A DNA stretch of 64,000 bases from Burkholderiales bacterium (GCA_016702555.1 JADJDV010000005.1:434001-498000), one strand, 5' to 3'; positions 8,025 through 16,784 are shown, numbered from the stretch's first letter. Notes: generated from the letters alone by a model not told the origin. A program made the numbers and translations.

Positions 8025-9653
8025 ATGAACCTCACTGAATCGCTGCTGCACGCGCTGAAACAACACGGCGCACGCCAGATCTTCGGCATCCCGGGCGATT
8101 TCGCCCTGCCCTTCTTCAAGATCATCGAGGAGTCGGCCATCCTGCCGCTGTACACGCTGTCGCACGAGCCCGGCGTGGGTTTTGCCGCCGACGCCGCAGC
8201 GCGCATCGGCGGCACGCTGGGCGTGGCGGCGGTCACCTACGGCGCCGGGGCGCTGAACATGGTCAACGCCGTCGCCTCGGCCTACGCCGAGAAGTCGCCG
8301 TTGGTGGTGCTCTCAGGCGGACCCGGCCTGCACGAATCGGCCTCGGGTCTGCTGCTGCACCACCAGGCCAAGCGGCTCGATTCGCAGCAGCGCATCTACG
8401 AGGAAATCACCTGCGCGCAGACGCGGCTGGACGACGCCAAGCGCGCACCGCAAGAGATCGCGCGCGTCATCGCCGCCTGCCTGGAGCACTCGCGCCCGGT
8501 CTACATCGAACTGCCGCGCGACATGGTGGCCGCGCCCTGTGCGCCGGTGCCGGACTTGCCCACGGTGGAGGTCGATGCCGATGCGCTGGGCGCCTGCGCC
8601 ACCGAGGTGCTGGCGCGCCTGCGCGCCGCCAGGAGCCCGGTGCTGGTGGTCGACGTGGAAGTGCGCCGCTACGGCCTGGAAACCAGGGTGGCCGAACTGG
8701 CGCGCCGCCTGGGGCTGCCGGTGGCCACCTGCATCATGGGCCGCGGCCTGCTGGCCGACGCCGACACGCACTTGATGGGCACCTACATGGGCGTCGCCGG
8801 GGCGCCTGAATTGACCCGCATGGTGGAGGAATCCGACGGCCTATTCCTGCTTGGCGCGATCCTGTCGGACACCAACTTCGCCGTCTCGGAGCAGAAGATC
8901 GACCTGCGCCACGCCATCATCGCCTGCGACGGCGAGGTGCGTCTCGGCTACCACGTCTACCCCCACATCCCGCTGGCCAGCCTGGTCGATGCCTTGCTGG
9001 CACGGACCGACGCGCGCACCGTGGCCGCGCCGCCGCACCCGCAGCCACAGCCCTACGCACGCGGCATGCCGGCCGACGACGCCCCGATCAGCCCGACCGA
9101 CATCGCCATGGCCGTCAACGATCTGATGGACGCGCACGGCAAGCTGCCGATCGCCAGCGACATGGGCGATTGCCTGTTCACCGCCATGGACATCGACCAC
9201 ACCGCCTTCACCGCGCCCGGCTACTACGCCACCATGGGTTTCGGCGTGCCAGCCGGCCTGGGCCTGCAGGCGGCCACTGGCCAGCGCCCGCTGATCCTGG
9301 TGGGCGACGGCGCCTTCCAGATGACTGGCTGGGAACTCGGCAACTGCCGCCGTTACGGCTGGGACCCGATCGTGCTGCTGCTCAACAACGCCAGTTGGGA
9401 GATGCTGCGCACCTTCCAGCCCGAATCCGCCTTCAATGCGCTGGGCGACTGGGGCTTTGCCGACATGGCCACCGGCCTAGGGGGAGACGGCGTGCGCGTG
9501 CGCACCCGCGCCGAGCTGAAAGCCGCGCTCGACCGGGCGCAGGCCACGCGCGGGCGTTTCCAGTTGATCGAAATCATGATCCCCCAGGGCGTGCTGTCGC
9601 AGACGCTGCAGCGCTTCGTGGCGGGGGTGAAGCGGCTGACCAAAGCCGCCTGA
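8025..9653 (+). CDS. ipdC: phenylpyruvate / indole-3-pyruvate decarboxylase (ThDP enzyme)
   Basis: A 542-residue thiamine diphosphate enzyme. The N-terminal block with FGIPGDFALPFFK and catalytic E48 in LSHEPGVGFAADAAAR, the central FLLGAILSDTNFAVS, and the C-terminal ThDP motif (VGDGAFQMTGWELGN to LLNNASWEMLRTFQPES) closely follow the Azospirillum IpdC/phenylpyruvate decarboxylase subgroup, as I remember that sequence, rather than acetolactate synthase. It decarboxylates aryl-pyruvates to aldehydes on the route to indole- or phenylacetic acid. ATG 8025 is preferred to an in-frame ATG at 7977. No dedicated regulator is adjacent. Confidence 0.85.
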   Translation: MNLTESLLHALKQHGARQIFGIPGDFALPFFKIIEESAILPLYTLSHEPGVGFAADAAARIGGTLGVAAVTYGAGALNMVNAVASAYAEKSPLVVLSGGPGLHESASGLLLHHQAKRLDSQQRIYEEITCAQTRLDDAKRAPQEIARVIAACLEHSRPVYIELPRDMVAAPCAPVPDLPTVEVDADALGACATEVLARLRAARSPVLVVDVEVRRYGLETRVAELARRLGLPVATCIMGRGLLADADTHLMGTYMGVAGAPELTRMVEESDGLFLLGAILSDTNFAVSEQKIDLRHAIIACDGEVRLGYHVYPHIPLASLVDALLARTDARTVAAPPHPQPQPYARGMPADDAPISPTDIAMAVNDLMDAHGKLPIASDMGDCLFTAMDIDHTAFTAPGYYATMGFGVPAGLGLQAATGQRPLILVGDGAFQMTGWELGNCRRYGWDPIVLLLNNASWEMLRTFQPESAFNALGDWGFADMATGLGGDGVRVRTRAELKAALDRAQATRGRFQLIEIMIPQGVLSQTLQRFVAGVKRLTKAA

Positions 9654-9666
9654 GATCGCCGCTTGA

Positions 9667-10419
9667 TCAGGCGCTGGCCAGGCGTTGCCGCCGCGCCTCG
9701 AACAGGCACACGCCGCTGGCCACCGACACATTCAGACTTTCCACCGCGCCCTGCATCGGAATGCGCACCAGCGCATCGCAGGTCTTGCGCGTCAGCTGGC
9801 GCATGCCCAGCCCCTCGGCGCCCAGCACCAGGGCCGTGGGCGCCTTCAGGTCGGCCTGGTACAGCGTCTGCTCGGCGTCATCGCTGGTGCCGATGACCCA
9901 GATGCCACGCTCCTTCAACTCGCCCAGCGTGCGCGCCAGATTGGTCACCATGAAATACGGCACGGTTTCTGCCGCGCCGCTGGCCACCTTGGCCACCGTG
10001 GCGTTGATGCCGGCCGCGTGGTCCTTGGGCGCGATCACGGCATGCGCACCGGCGCCATCGGCCACACGCAGGCAGGCCCCCAGGTTGTGCGGGTCGGTCA
10101 CCCCATCCAACACCAGCAGCAACGGCACCGCGCCTGCCTCCTGCACATCGTCCAGCAACTCAGCCAGCGTGCGCACGCCCTCCAGCGCCTGCACCCGCGC
10201 CACCACGCCCTGGTGCCCAGCGCCCCCGCACAGCTTGGTCAGCCGTGCGGCGTCAGCCTCGATCACCCGCACCCCGGCGTCGGCGGCGCGCACGAGAAAC
10301 TGCTTCATCCGCGCATCGCGCCGCGTCGGGTCGGCATAGACCTCGATCACCGACGCCGGCGCCGTCTTCAGGCGCACGCCGACGGCGTGGAAGCCGAACA
10401 GGATTCTTGGTGAGGACAT
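9667..10419 (-). CDS. rlmB: 23S rRNA (guanosine-2251-2'-O)-methyltransferase
   Basis: A 250-residue SPOUT methyltransferase with the two-domain RlmB layout: an N-terminal RNA-binding L30e-like domain starting ILFGFHAVGVRLK, and a C-terminal trefoil-knot domain with LVLDGVTDPHNLGACLR, LVLGAEGLGMR and IPMQGAVESLNVSVA. It 2'-O-methylates G2251 in the ribosomal P-loop. The gene lies downstream of tRNA-Pro on the same strand, with a terminator in between. Confidence 0.92.
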   Translation of the reverse strand: MSSPRILFGFHAVGVRLKTAPASVIEVYADPTRRDARMKQFLVRAADAGVRVIEADAARLTKLCGGAGHQGVVARVQALEGVRTLAELLDDVQEAGAVPLLLVLDGVTDPHNLGACLRVADGAGAHAVIAPKDHAAGINATVAKVASGAAETVPYFMVTNLARTLGELKERGIWVIGTSDDAEQTLYQADLKAPTALVLGAEGLGMRQLTRKTCDALVRIPMQGAVESLNVSVASGVCLFEARRQRLASA

Positions 10420-10471
10420 GCTGAATTCGACGACCAGAAAAATACCGGAGATCGATCACGATCAACAGTCA

Positions 10472-10511
10472 GAAAAGAAAGGGGGCTGCAACTTTCATAG
10501 CTGCAGCCCCC
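10472..10511 (-). terminator. intrinsic terminator after tRNA-Pro
   Basis: A 10-bp GC-rich stem (arms 10481-10490 and 10502-10511) is followed on the minus strand by a T-rich tract (complement of 10472-10480). It should end the tRNA-Pro transcript before rlmB. Confidence 0.8.
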
Positions 10512-10520
10512 CGTGTAGAT

Positions 10521-10597
10521 TGGTCGGCGTGGCGGGATTCGAACTCGCGACCCCTTGCACCCCATGCAAGTGCGCTACCAGGCTGCGCTACACGCCG
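10521..10597 (-). tRNA. tRNA-Pro (GGG anticodon)
   Basis: A 77-nt cloverleaf with an encoded 3' CCA. The acceptor stem is CGGCGTG/CACGCCG, the D stem GCGC/GCGC, the anticodon stem CTTGC/GCAAG with loop ATGGGGT (anticodon GGG), and the T arm GCGAG-TTCGAAT-CCCGC. The T stem contains one A-C mismatch at the fourth pair. It lies directly downstream of the merR-like gene, at the end of the thrS-to-ihfA operon. Confidence 0.95.
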
Positions 10598-10624
10598 ACA
10601 AGCCTGCGATTATAGCCTGCGTGC

Positions 10625-11074
10625 TCAGAGCGACAGGCTGAGCAATTCGCGAATCTCCCTCAGCTCGCGCTCGACGTCGCGGATCTGCTCGGGCGGCAGG
10701 TGATGGTTCAGCAAGGCCGCGTCGCCGGACTCGTCGGCGCCGCTGGATTCCATCGCATCGATGGCGTCGTCATTCAGTGGCGCGCTGAGGCCGGTGCGAT
10801 GGCGTTCACGCTCGTGCTGGGCCAGCTCCTGCAGCCGCGCGCGGGCGCCGTTGATGGTGAAGCCCTGGTGGTACAGCAGCTCGCGGATGCGGCGGATCAT
10901 CAGCACTTCGTGGTGCTGGTAGTAGCGCCGGTTGCCGCGCCGCTTCATCGGCCGCAGCTGGGTGAATTCCTGCTCCCAGTAGCGCAGCACGTGTGGCTTG
11001 ACGCCGCACAGCTCGCCCACCTCACCGATGGTGAAGTAGCGCTTGGCGGGAATGGGGGGAAGCTGACTTTCCAT
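10625..11074 (-). CDS. MerR-family transcriptional regulator
   Basis: A 149-residue protein with an N-terminal winged-helix MerR domain (YFTIGEVGELCGVKPHVLRY at about 13-32, then RRGNRRYYQHHEVLMIRRIRELL) and a C-terminal region with no metal-binding cysteines. It sits directly after ihfA; the ihfA-merR pair is a conserved arrangement in proteobacteria. The target is unknown. The C-terminal acidic and helical tail may mediate dimerisation. Confidence 0.88.
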   Translation of the reverse strand: MESQLPPIPAKRYFTIGEVGELCGVKPHVLRYWEQEFTQLRPMKRRGNRRYYQHHEVLMIRRIRELLYHQGFTINGARARLQELAQHERERHRTGLSAPLNDDAIDAMESSGADESGDAALLNHHLPPEQIRDVERELREIRELLSLSL

Positions 11075-11205
11075 GACGAATCGGCAAGCGGCGCGCCGAA
11101 CTGCCCGAGGTTAGCGCAACTGCCCGGCGTCCGCCACACCCGGGGCGTGAAAGCGTGGCGTCGGGCGCCGGTGGTGGCGCACGCTGGCGGAAAAACCGGG
11201 GCGGG

Positions 11206-11583
11206 TCAGCGCTCTTCCACCACGGTGGCGCCGGCGCCGGAGGCCGACTGGATCGCGTCCTTGAGCTTCTGGCTGGCATGAAAGGTGACGACGCGGCGCG
11301 CGGCGATCGGGATCAGCTCGCCGGTGCGCGGGTTGCGGCCCGGTCGCGCCGCCTTCACGCGCAACTGGAAGTTGCCAAAGCCCGAAAGCTTGACCTCTTC
11401 GCCGGCCACCAGGCGCGCGCCCATCATGTCGAAGAAGGCGTCGACCATGTCCTTGGCCTCGCGCTTGTTCAGGCCGATCTGCTCGAACAGCAACTCAGCC
11501 AGCTGGGCCTTGGTCAGCGCCGAGGTGGCCAGGCTGTCGACGACGAGCTCCAGCATCTCGTGGGTGCGGGGTGAAGTGCTCAT
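11206..11583 (-). CDS. ihfA: integration host factor subunit alpha
   Basis: A 125-residue HU/IHF-family DNA-bending protein. The core from ALTKAQLAELLFEQIGLNKREAKDMV through KLSGFGNFQLR and RPGRNPRTGELIPI to ARRVVTFHASQKLK is diagnostic of IhfA, with the DNA-intercalating Pro in the RNPRTG arm. It has about 15 extra N-terminal and 14 extra C-terminal residues compared with the E. coli protein. It follows pheT by 27 bp in the same operon. Confidence 0.95.
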   Translation of the reverse strand: MSTSPRTHEMLELVVDSLATSALTKAQLAELLFEQIGLNKREAKDMVDAFFDMMGARLVAGEEVKLSGFGNFQLRVKAARPGRNPRTGELIPIAARRVVTFHASQKLKDAIQSASGAGATVVEER

Positions 11584-11610
11584 TGGGTGGCCTCCTCGAT
11601 CGTGTTTGTC

Positions 11611-14046
11611 TTATCCGCGCAGGCGCGCGCCCAGTTCGTCGCGCAGCCGTTCGACCACGGCCCGCACGGCGGCGTCGATGCGCTCGTCGGTCAGGGTGTC
11701 GGCCTCGCTGCCCAGCACCAGGCGCACCGCCAGGCTCTTGTCGCCAGCCGCCATACCGCCGGCGCCTTCGGCGCCGGCTTTCGGGCGATAGATGTCGAAC
11801 AGGCTGGCGCTGCGCAGCAGGCCGCCGGTGGGCGCGGCGTGCACGGCGGCCATCAGCGCGCCATGCGTGACGGCTTCCTTGACCACCACGGCGATGTCGC
11901 GTTCGACCGATTGCCGGCGCGGCACCGGTCGCGCCTGCGGCAGCGGGTGGTGCAGCACGGCGTCGAGGTCGAGCTCGAACAGCACCGGCGCCTGCGGCAG
12001 CTCCCACTGCTGGCGCCAGCGCGGGTGCAGCTCGCCGACGACGCCGATGACGCGGCCGTCCAGCTGCACCTGGGCGCAGCGGCCGGGGTGCAGCGCCGGA
12101 TGCTCGGCGCGCACGAACTGCGGCTGGCGCGCGCCCAGCAGGGCTTCGACGTCGCCCTTCAGGTCGTAGAAATCGGCGCCGCGCTGACGGCCTTCCCAGC
12201 CCTGCCGGTCGGTCGGACCGTAGGCGATGGCGGCCAGCTTCATCGGTTGCGCGATGCCGGCCACCTCGCTGTCCGAGGCCGGTACGCCGGCGTCGCGCCG
12301 GTACACGCGCCCCAGTTCGAACACGCGCACGCGCTCGGCGCGGCGGTCGGTGTTGTGCTTGACCACCTGCAGCAGCGAGCCGAGCAGCGAGGAGCGCATC
12401 ACGCCCATCTGGCTGGCGATCGGGTTGAGCAGACGGATCGGGTCGGTGTGGCCGGCCAGATCGCGCTCCCAAGCCTCGTCGACGAAGCTGAAGTTGATGG
12501 TTTCCAGATAGCCGAGCGCGGCCATGGCGCGGCGCGCGTCGAAGCGGTCGCGGCGCGATTCGGCGGGCGCACGCGGCACGATCGGCGCGCGCGGCGGCGT
12601 CTCGGGCAGCTGCCGGTAGCCGATGACGCGGATCACTTCCTCGATCAGGTCTTCCTCGATGCGCAGGTCGAAGCGATGGCTGGGCGGCGCAACGGTGATC
12701 TCGCCCTCGCCTTCGGTGTACGGCAGGCCGAGACGGCGGAACACGTCGGCGCACTGCGCCTGCGTGATGGGCATGCCGATCACCTTGCTGGCGCGCGCCA
12801 CGCGCAGCGTCACGGGCGCGGGCTGCGGCAGGTTCGGCCGCTGGTCGTCGATGGGGCCGCAGGCCGTGCCGGGCGTGCCACAGATGTCGACGACGAGCTG
12901 GCTGATGCGCTCGATGTGCGCCACCGTCAAGGCCGGGTCGACGCCACGCTCGAAACGGTGGCCGGCGTCGGTGGAAAAGTTGTAACGGCGCGAACGGCCG
13001 GCCACGGCATCGGGCCACCAGAACGCGGCTTCGACGTAGACGTTGCGGGTGTCGTCGCTCACCGCCGTGGCGTCGCCGCCCATGATGCCGGCCAGCGATT
13101 CGACCTCCTTGTCGTCGGCGATCACGCCCACGCTGTCATCGACGGTGACGGTGTTGCCGTTCAGCAGCATCAGCTGCTCGCCCGCGCGGCCCCAGCGCAC
13201 ATCCAAGCCGCCGTGGATCTTGTCGAGGTCGAAGATGTGCGAGGGCCGGCCGTACTCGAACATCACGTAGTTGGAGATGTCCACCAGCGCGGTCACGCTG
13301 CGCTGGCCGCAGCGCGCCAGCCGATCGACCATCCAGGCGGGCGTGGCGGCCTGCGTGTTCACGTCGCGGATCACGCGGCCCGAGAAACGCCCGCACAGAT
13401 CGGGCGCGCTGATCTTGACCGGCAGCACGTCGGGCGTGCCCACGGCCACCGGCGGCAGCTCGGGCGTGCGCAGCGGCGCACCAGTCAGCGCCGACAGCTC
13501 ACGCGCAATGCCGTAGACGCTGAGCGCGTGGCCCAGGTTGGGCGTCAGCTTGAGCGTGAACACGGTGTCGTCGAGGTCCAGCACCTGCCGGATGTCGGTG
13601 CCCAAGGGCGCGTCACCGGCCAGCTCCAGCAGGCCGCCATGGTCATCCGACAGCTGCAGTTCGCGCGCCGAGCACAGCATGCCCTGGCTCTCGACGCCGC
13701 GCAGCTGGCCAAGCTGGATGACGAAGGGCTTGCCGTCGTCGCCCGGCGGCAGTTCGGCGCCGACCAGCGCCGTCGGCACCTTGATGCCCACGCGCGCGTT
13801 CGGCGCACCACAGACGATGTTCAGCAGGGCGCCCTGCCCCACGTCCACCTGGCACACGCGCAGGCGGTCGGCGTTGGGGTGCGGCTCGGCCTGCTTGATC
13901 TCGCCGACGACGATGCGGCTGAAAGGCGGCGCCACCGGGCGCAGTTCCTCGACCTCGAAGCCGGCCATGGTCAGCGTGTCGGCCAGTTGTTCGGTGGTGA
14001 TCGGCGGGTTGCAGAACTCGCGCAGCCAGGATTCGGGAAATTGCAT
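11611..14046 (-). CDS. pheT: phenylalanine-tRNA ligase beta subunit
   Basis: An 811-residue PheRS beta chain. It starts MQFPESWLREF, has the EMAP/tRNA-binding OB domain around residues 40-150 (IVVGEIKQAEPHPNADRLRVC), the B3/B4 editing region, the B5 domain, and a C-terminal ferredoxin-like anticodon-binding domain ending RDELGARLRG. With PheS it forms the alpha2-beta2 synthetase. It is separated from pheS by an 86-bp repeat-rich spacer. Confidence 0.96.
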   Translation of the reverse strand: MQFPESWLREFCNPPITTEQLADTLTMAGFEVEELRPVAPPFSRIVVGEIKQAEPHPNADRLRVCQVDVGQGALLNIVCGAPNARVGIKVPTALVGAELPPGDDGKPFVIQLGQLRGVESQGMLCSARELQLSDDHGGLLELAGDAPLGTDIRQVLDLDDTVFTLKLTPNLGHALSVYGIARELSALTGAPLRTPELPPVAVGTPDVLPVKISAPDLCGRFSGRVIRDVNTQAATPAWMVDRLARCGQRSVTALVDISNYVMFEYGRPSHIFDLDKIHGGLDVRWGRAGEQLMLLNGNTVTVDDSVGVIADDKEVESLAGIMGGDATAVSDDTRNVYVEAAFWWPDAVAGRSRRYNFSTDAGHRFERGVDPALTVAHIERISQLVVDICGTPGTACGPIDDQRPNLPQPAPVTLRVARASKVIGMPITQAQCADVFRRLGLPYTEGEGEITVAPPSHRFDLRIEEDLIEEVIRVIGYRQLPETPPRAPIVPRAPAESRRDRFDARRAMAALGYLETINFSFVDEAWERDLAGHTDPIRLLNPIASQMGVMRSSLLGSLLQVVKHNTDRRAERVRVFELGRVYRRDAGVPASDSEVAGIAQPMKLAAIAYGPTDRQGWEGRQRGADFYDLKGDVEALLGARQPQFVRAEHPALHPGRCAQVQLDGRVIGVVGELHPRWRQQWELPQAPVLFELDLDAVLHHPLPQARPVPRRQSVERDIAVVVKEAVTHGALMAAVHAAPTGGLLRSASLFDIYRPKAGAEGAGGMAAGDKSLAVRLVLGSEADTLTDERIDAAVRAVVERLRDELGARLRG

Positions 14047-14055
14047 TTTTTTGGG

Positions 14056-14130
14056 TTGAGCGTTGAGCGTTGAGCGTTGAGCGTTTTTCGGTGGTTCACG
14101 CTGAACGCCGAACGCTCAACGCCGAACCGG
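14056..14130. repeat. pheS-pheT intergenic heptamer repeats and inverted partner
   Basis: Four perfect tandem copies of TTGAGCG occupy 14056-14083. About 20 bp further on, a second block (14095-14130) contains ACGCTGAACGCCGAACG and ACGCTCAACG, partly complementary to the first. The two blocks could pair as a hairpin in the pheS-pheT transcript. A related sequence occurs at 1382-1415 and, in shorter form, near position 20. Confidence 0.7.
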
Positions 14131-14132
14131 TG

Positions 14133-15203
14133 TCATTTGAATTGGCTCAAAAAGCGGATGTCGCCGTCGAAGAACAGGCGCAGATCGTTCACCCCATAGC
14201 GCAGCATGGCCAGGCGATCGATGCCGGAGCCGAAGGCAAAGCCGATGAAGCGCTCCGGATCCAGCCCCATGTTGCGCACCACCTGCGGGTGCACCTGGCC
14301 CGAGCCGGACACCTCCAGCCAGCGGCCGGCCAGCGGCCCGCTCTGGAACTGGATGTCGATCTCGGCGCTGGGCTCGGTGAAGGGGAAATAGCTGGGGCGG
14401 AAGCGCAGCACCAGATCGTCGGTCTCGAAGAAGGCCTTGCAGAAGTTCAGGTAAGTGACCTTCAGGTCCTTGAAACTGACGTCCTCGCCCAGCCACAGAC
14501 CCTCGACCTGGTGGAACATGGGCGAGTGCGTGGCGTCGTTGTCGACGCGGTAGGTGCGGCCCGGCACGATGACGCGGATCTCGCGCATCTCGCCCAGCGC
14601 CAGCGCCGCCGCGTGTTTCCTGGCGTGCGCGGTGGCGTAACGGATCTGCATCGGGCTGGTGTGCGTGCGCAGACAGTAGGGATGGCCCTCTTCGTCGTTC
14701 ATGTCGACGTAGAAGGTGTCCTGCATCGAGCGCGCGGGGTGGTTGGGCGGGTTGTTCAGCGCGGTGAAGTTGTACCAGTCGTTCTCGATCTCGGGGCCAT
14801 CGCCGACGTCGAAACCCATGCTGCCGAAGATCTGCTCGATGCGTTGCCAGGCCAGGCTGATTGGGTGCAGGCCGCCGCCGCCGCGCTGGCGGCCGGGCAG
14901 CGTCACGTCCAGCGCCTCGGCCTGCAACTGACGCGCCAGTTCGGCATCGGCCATCGCCTGCCGGTGCACAGCCAGCTGTGCCTCGATGGCCTGCTTGGCC
15001 TGGTGAATGGCGGCGCCGCGGGTTTTCTTCTCATCCACCGACAGCTGCGCCATGCCCTTCATCAGCTCGGTCACTCGGCCGGCCTTGCCGAGGAAGGCGG
15101 CCTTGGCGTCTTCCAGTTCGGCCGGCGTGGCAGCGCGCGCGAAGCTGTGCTCGGCGCTTTGAACCAGATTACGGAGGTCTTCGGAGGCGGTGGCGGTGCT
15201 CAT
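14133..15203 (-). CDS. pheS: phenylalanine-tRNA ligase alpha subunit
   Basis: A 356-residue class II synthetase catalytic subunit. It has an N-terminal coiled coil (about 1-90, from TASEDLRNLV), then motif 2 and motif 3 regions: HTSPMQIRYA, VPGRTYRVDNDATHSPMFHQVEGL, RPSYFPFTEPSAEID, and GFAFGSGIDRLAMLRYG at the end. The start at 15203 is chosen because 12 further in-frame upstream codons look like leader rather than family sequence. It is part of the infC-rpmI-rplT-pheS-pheT operon. Confidence 0.95.
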   Translation of the reverse strand: MSTATASEDLRNLVQSAEHSFARAATPAELEDAKAAFLGKAGRVTELMKGMAQLSVDEKKTRGAAIHQAKQAIEAQLAVHRQAMADAELARQLQAEALDVTLPGRQRGGGGLHPISLAWQRIEQIFGSMGFDVGDGPEIENDWYNFTALNNPPNHPARSMQDTFYVDMNDEEGHPYCLRTHTSPMQIRYATAHARKHAAALALGEMREIRVIVPGRTYRVDNDATHSPMFHQVEGLWLGEDVSFKDLKVTYLNFCKAFFETDDLVLRFRPSYFPFTEPSAEIDIQFQSGPLAGRWLEVSGSGQVHPQVVRNMGLDPERFIGFAFGSGIDRLAMLRYGVNDLRLFFDGDIRFLSQFK

Positions 15204-15319
15204 CGATACAAAACCTGAGGAAACTCTTGAAAACGACACGGCTTACGCAAAAAGGACGCAAGTGCAGCGCTTGTCTGGGGCACGCACTTCTTGCATAGCG
15301 GTTTGCGTGAGCCCTCAAC

Positions 15320-15356
15320 GAAAAAGGGATTGAAGCCAAATCAGCTTCAATCCCTT
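15320..15356 (-). terminator. intrinsic terminator after rplT
   Basis: A perfect 13-bp stem (15324-15336 with 15344-15356) and a 7-base loop are followed on the minus strand by a run of five T. It lies 52 bp downstream of the rplT stop and about 120 bp upstream of pheS, so pheST expression must come from read-through or from a promoter in 15204-15320. Confidence 0.9.
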
Positions 15357-15408
15357 GAACCGCCTGCGCAACCAGCTATTGAAAGAAGTGTTCGCGGCGG
15401 TGCTGGAA

Positions 15409-15765
15409 TCAAGCCAGCTTGGCCTTGGCCTGCTCCACGATGCCGGCGAACGCCGCCTTGTCGTGCACGGCGATGTCGGCCAGCACCTTGCGGTCCAGCG
15501 CGATACCGGCCTTGTTCATGCCGTTGATGAACTGGCTGTAGGTGATGCCGCATTCACGCGCGGCGGCGTTGATGCGGGCAATCCACAGGCGACGGAAGTC
15601 GCGCTTGCGGTTACGACGATCACGGTAGGCGTATTGGCCAGCCTTCATCACCGCCTGTTTGGCGACGCGGAAGACGTTCTTGCGGCGACCGCGGTAACCC
15701 TTGGCCAGGGCCAGAATTTTCTTGTGACGAGCGCGGGCGGTGACGCCACGTTTGACGCGAGGCAT
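15409..15765 (-). CDS. rplT: 50S ribosomal protein L20
   Basis: A 118-residue L20, starting MPRVKRGVTARARHKKIL and ending VEQAKAKLA, with the usual very basic N-terminal arm and the conserved KGYRGRRKNVF and RRLWIARINAA blocks. The start at 15765 matches family length; sequence upstream in frame is the rpmI-rplT spacer. L20 is the translational autoregulator of this operon in E. coli; whether that operates here is not visible. Confidence 0.97.
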   Translation of the reverse strand: MPRVKRGVTARARHKKILALAKGYRGRRKNVFRVAKQAVMKAGQYAYRDRRNRKRDFRRLWIARINAAARECGITYSQFINGMNKAGIALDRKVLADIAVHDKAAFAGIVEQAKAKLA

Positions 15766-15790
15766 GTGTGTTCTCCTTGTCCGTCGTTGA

Positions 15791-15994
15791 TCAAAGGCCG
15801 GCGAAGGGCAGCATCTGTGCCATCTGTCCGAGATCGGACTCGTGCACATTCACCGCACCGCGCAACTGGCGCTTGTTCTTGGTGGACTTCTTGGTCAGGA
15901 TGTGACGCTTGAAGGCTTGACCGCGCTTGACGGTGCCACCGGGACGGACGCGAAAACGCTTTTTCGCGCTGCTCTTGGTCTTCATCTTGGGCAT
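15791..15994 (-). CDS. rpmI: 50S ribosomal protein L35
   Basis: A 67-residue L35 starting MPKMKTKSSAKKRFRVRPGG, with the typical HILTKKSTKNKRQLRG block. It is located 25 bp upstream of rplT and downstream of infC, the standard order. A run of three hairpins lies between infC and this gene. Confidence 0.97.
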   Translation of the reverse strand: MPKMKTKSSAKKRFRVRPGGTVKRGQAFKRHILTKKSTKNKRQLRGAVNVHESDLGQMAQMLPFAGL

Positions 15995-16079
15995 TTCAAA
16001 TGCTCCTGTTACTTGTGCTCGCGAGGCGTGCGCAAAACTGCTTTGCGCCCTTGGTTGGGCCCCGAGCCACTTCTTCTAT

Positions 16080-16157
16080 AAAAAGCGGCGGGCTGCAAAC
16101 CCGCTGCTTCTTCGGTGGCAGGTCTTGCAACCTGCCGGTTCGCCGGGCGAGCCCGGC
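16080..16157 (-). terminator. three-hairpin array between infC and rpmI
   Basis: Read on the minus strand from infC, there is first a 7-bp GC hairpin (16142-16157), then a 7-bp hairpin (16117-16136), then a 9-bp stem with one G-T pair (arms 16084-16092 and 16100-16108) followed by five T. The last looks like a complete intrinsic terminator, placed between infC and the ribosomal protein genes. It would partly uncouple rpmI-rplT from infC. Confidence 0.65.
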
Positions 16158-16181
16158 AAATTCCTTCGAACTTTCGATCGC

Positions 16182-16784
16182 TCAGGCCGCTGCCGGCTGC
16201 TGCTCGGCCGCGGCCGGCTTCGGCGCGCCGCCGGCGGGCTTTTTGCGGCCCGGCGCGATCATCATGATCATCTGCCGCCCTTCCAGCTTCGGGAACTGCT
16301 CGACGATGATGCTGTCGGCCAGTTCGTCGCGAATGCGGTTCAGCAGCGCCATGCCCAATTCCTGGTGCGTGATCTCGCGACCGCGAAAACGCAGCGTGAC
16401 CTTCACCTTGTCGCCATCGCCCAAGAAGCGCCGGATGTTGCGCATCTTGATGTTGTAGTCGCCATCGTCGGTGCCGGGGCGGAACTTGACTTCCTTGACC
16501 TCGATGACCGTCTGCTTGGCCTTGGCCTCGGCGGCTTTCTTCTGCTCAAGGTACTTGAACTTGCCGTAATCCATCAGCCGGCACACGGGCGGTGTGGCCG
16601 TGGGCACGACTTCCACCAGGTCCACGTCGTACTCACCGGCCAGGCGCAGGGCTTCCTGGATGGGGACGACGCCCAGCGGCTCGTTCTCGGGCCCGTTGAG
16701 GCGAACCTCGGGGGCCATGATTTCACGGTTCAGACGATGCGCGCGCTCTTCACGGTGGCGGCGGTCACGAAAATTGGTAGCGAT
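16182..16784 (-). CDS. infC: translation initiation factor IF-3 (AUC start)
   Basis: A 200-residue IF-3 if translation starts at the ATC codon 16784. The protein then begins with ATNFRDRRHREERAHRL after the initiator and continues without a break into MAPEVRLNG, matching the usual IF-3 N-terminus. Starting at the first ATG (16718) would delete 22 conserved residues. An AAAGGA site lies 8 bases before the ATC. Rare AUU/AUC starts let IF-3 repress its own mRNA, which is established in E. coli. Its C-terminal domain includes FRPGTDDGDYNIKMRN; the tail is rich in Ala, Pro and Lys. Confidence 0.93.
   Translation of the reverse strand: MATNFRDRRHREERAHRLNREIMAPEVRLNGPENEPLGVVPIQEALRLAGEYDVDLVEVVPTATPPVCRLMDYGKFKYLEQKKAAEAKAKQTVIEVKEVKFRPGTDDGDYNIKMRNIRRFLGDGDKVKVTLRFRGREITHQELGMALLNRIRDELADSIIVEQFPKLEGRQMIMMIAPGRKKPAGGAPKPAAAEQQPAAA

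Noticed and set aside
15243..15296. Phenylalanine leader peptide for pheST attenuation (17-codon frame MQEVRAPDKRCTCVLFA)
   Set aside because: Only one Phe codon, no ribosome site, and the terminator in the gap lies upstream of the frame, next to rplT, not between it and pheS.
15239..15312. Multi-stem leader RNA upstream of pheS (near-complementary GGCTTACGCAAA and TTTGCGTGAGCC arms)
   Set aside because: The arms pair only with a mismatch on the transcribed (minus) strand, and no terminator or known RNA family pattern is attached.
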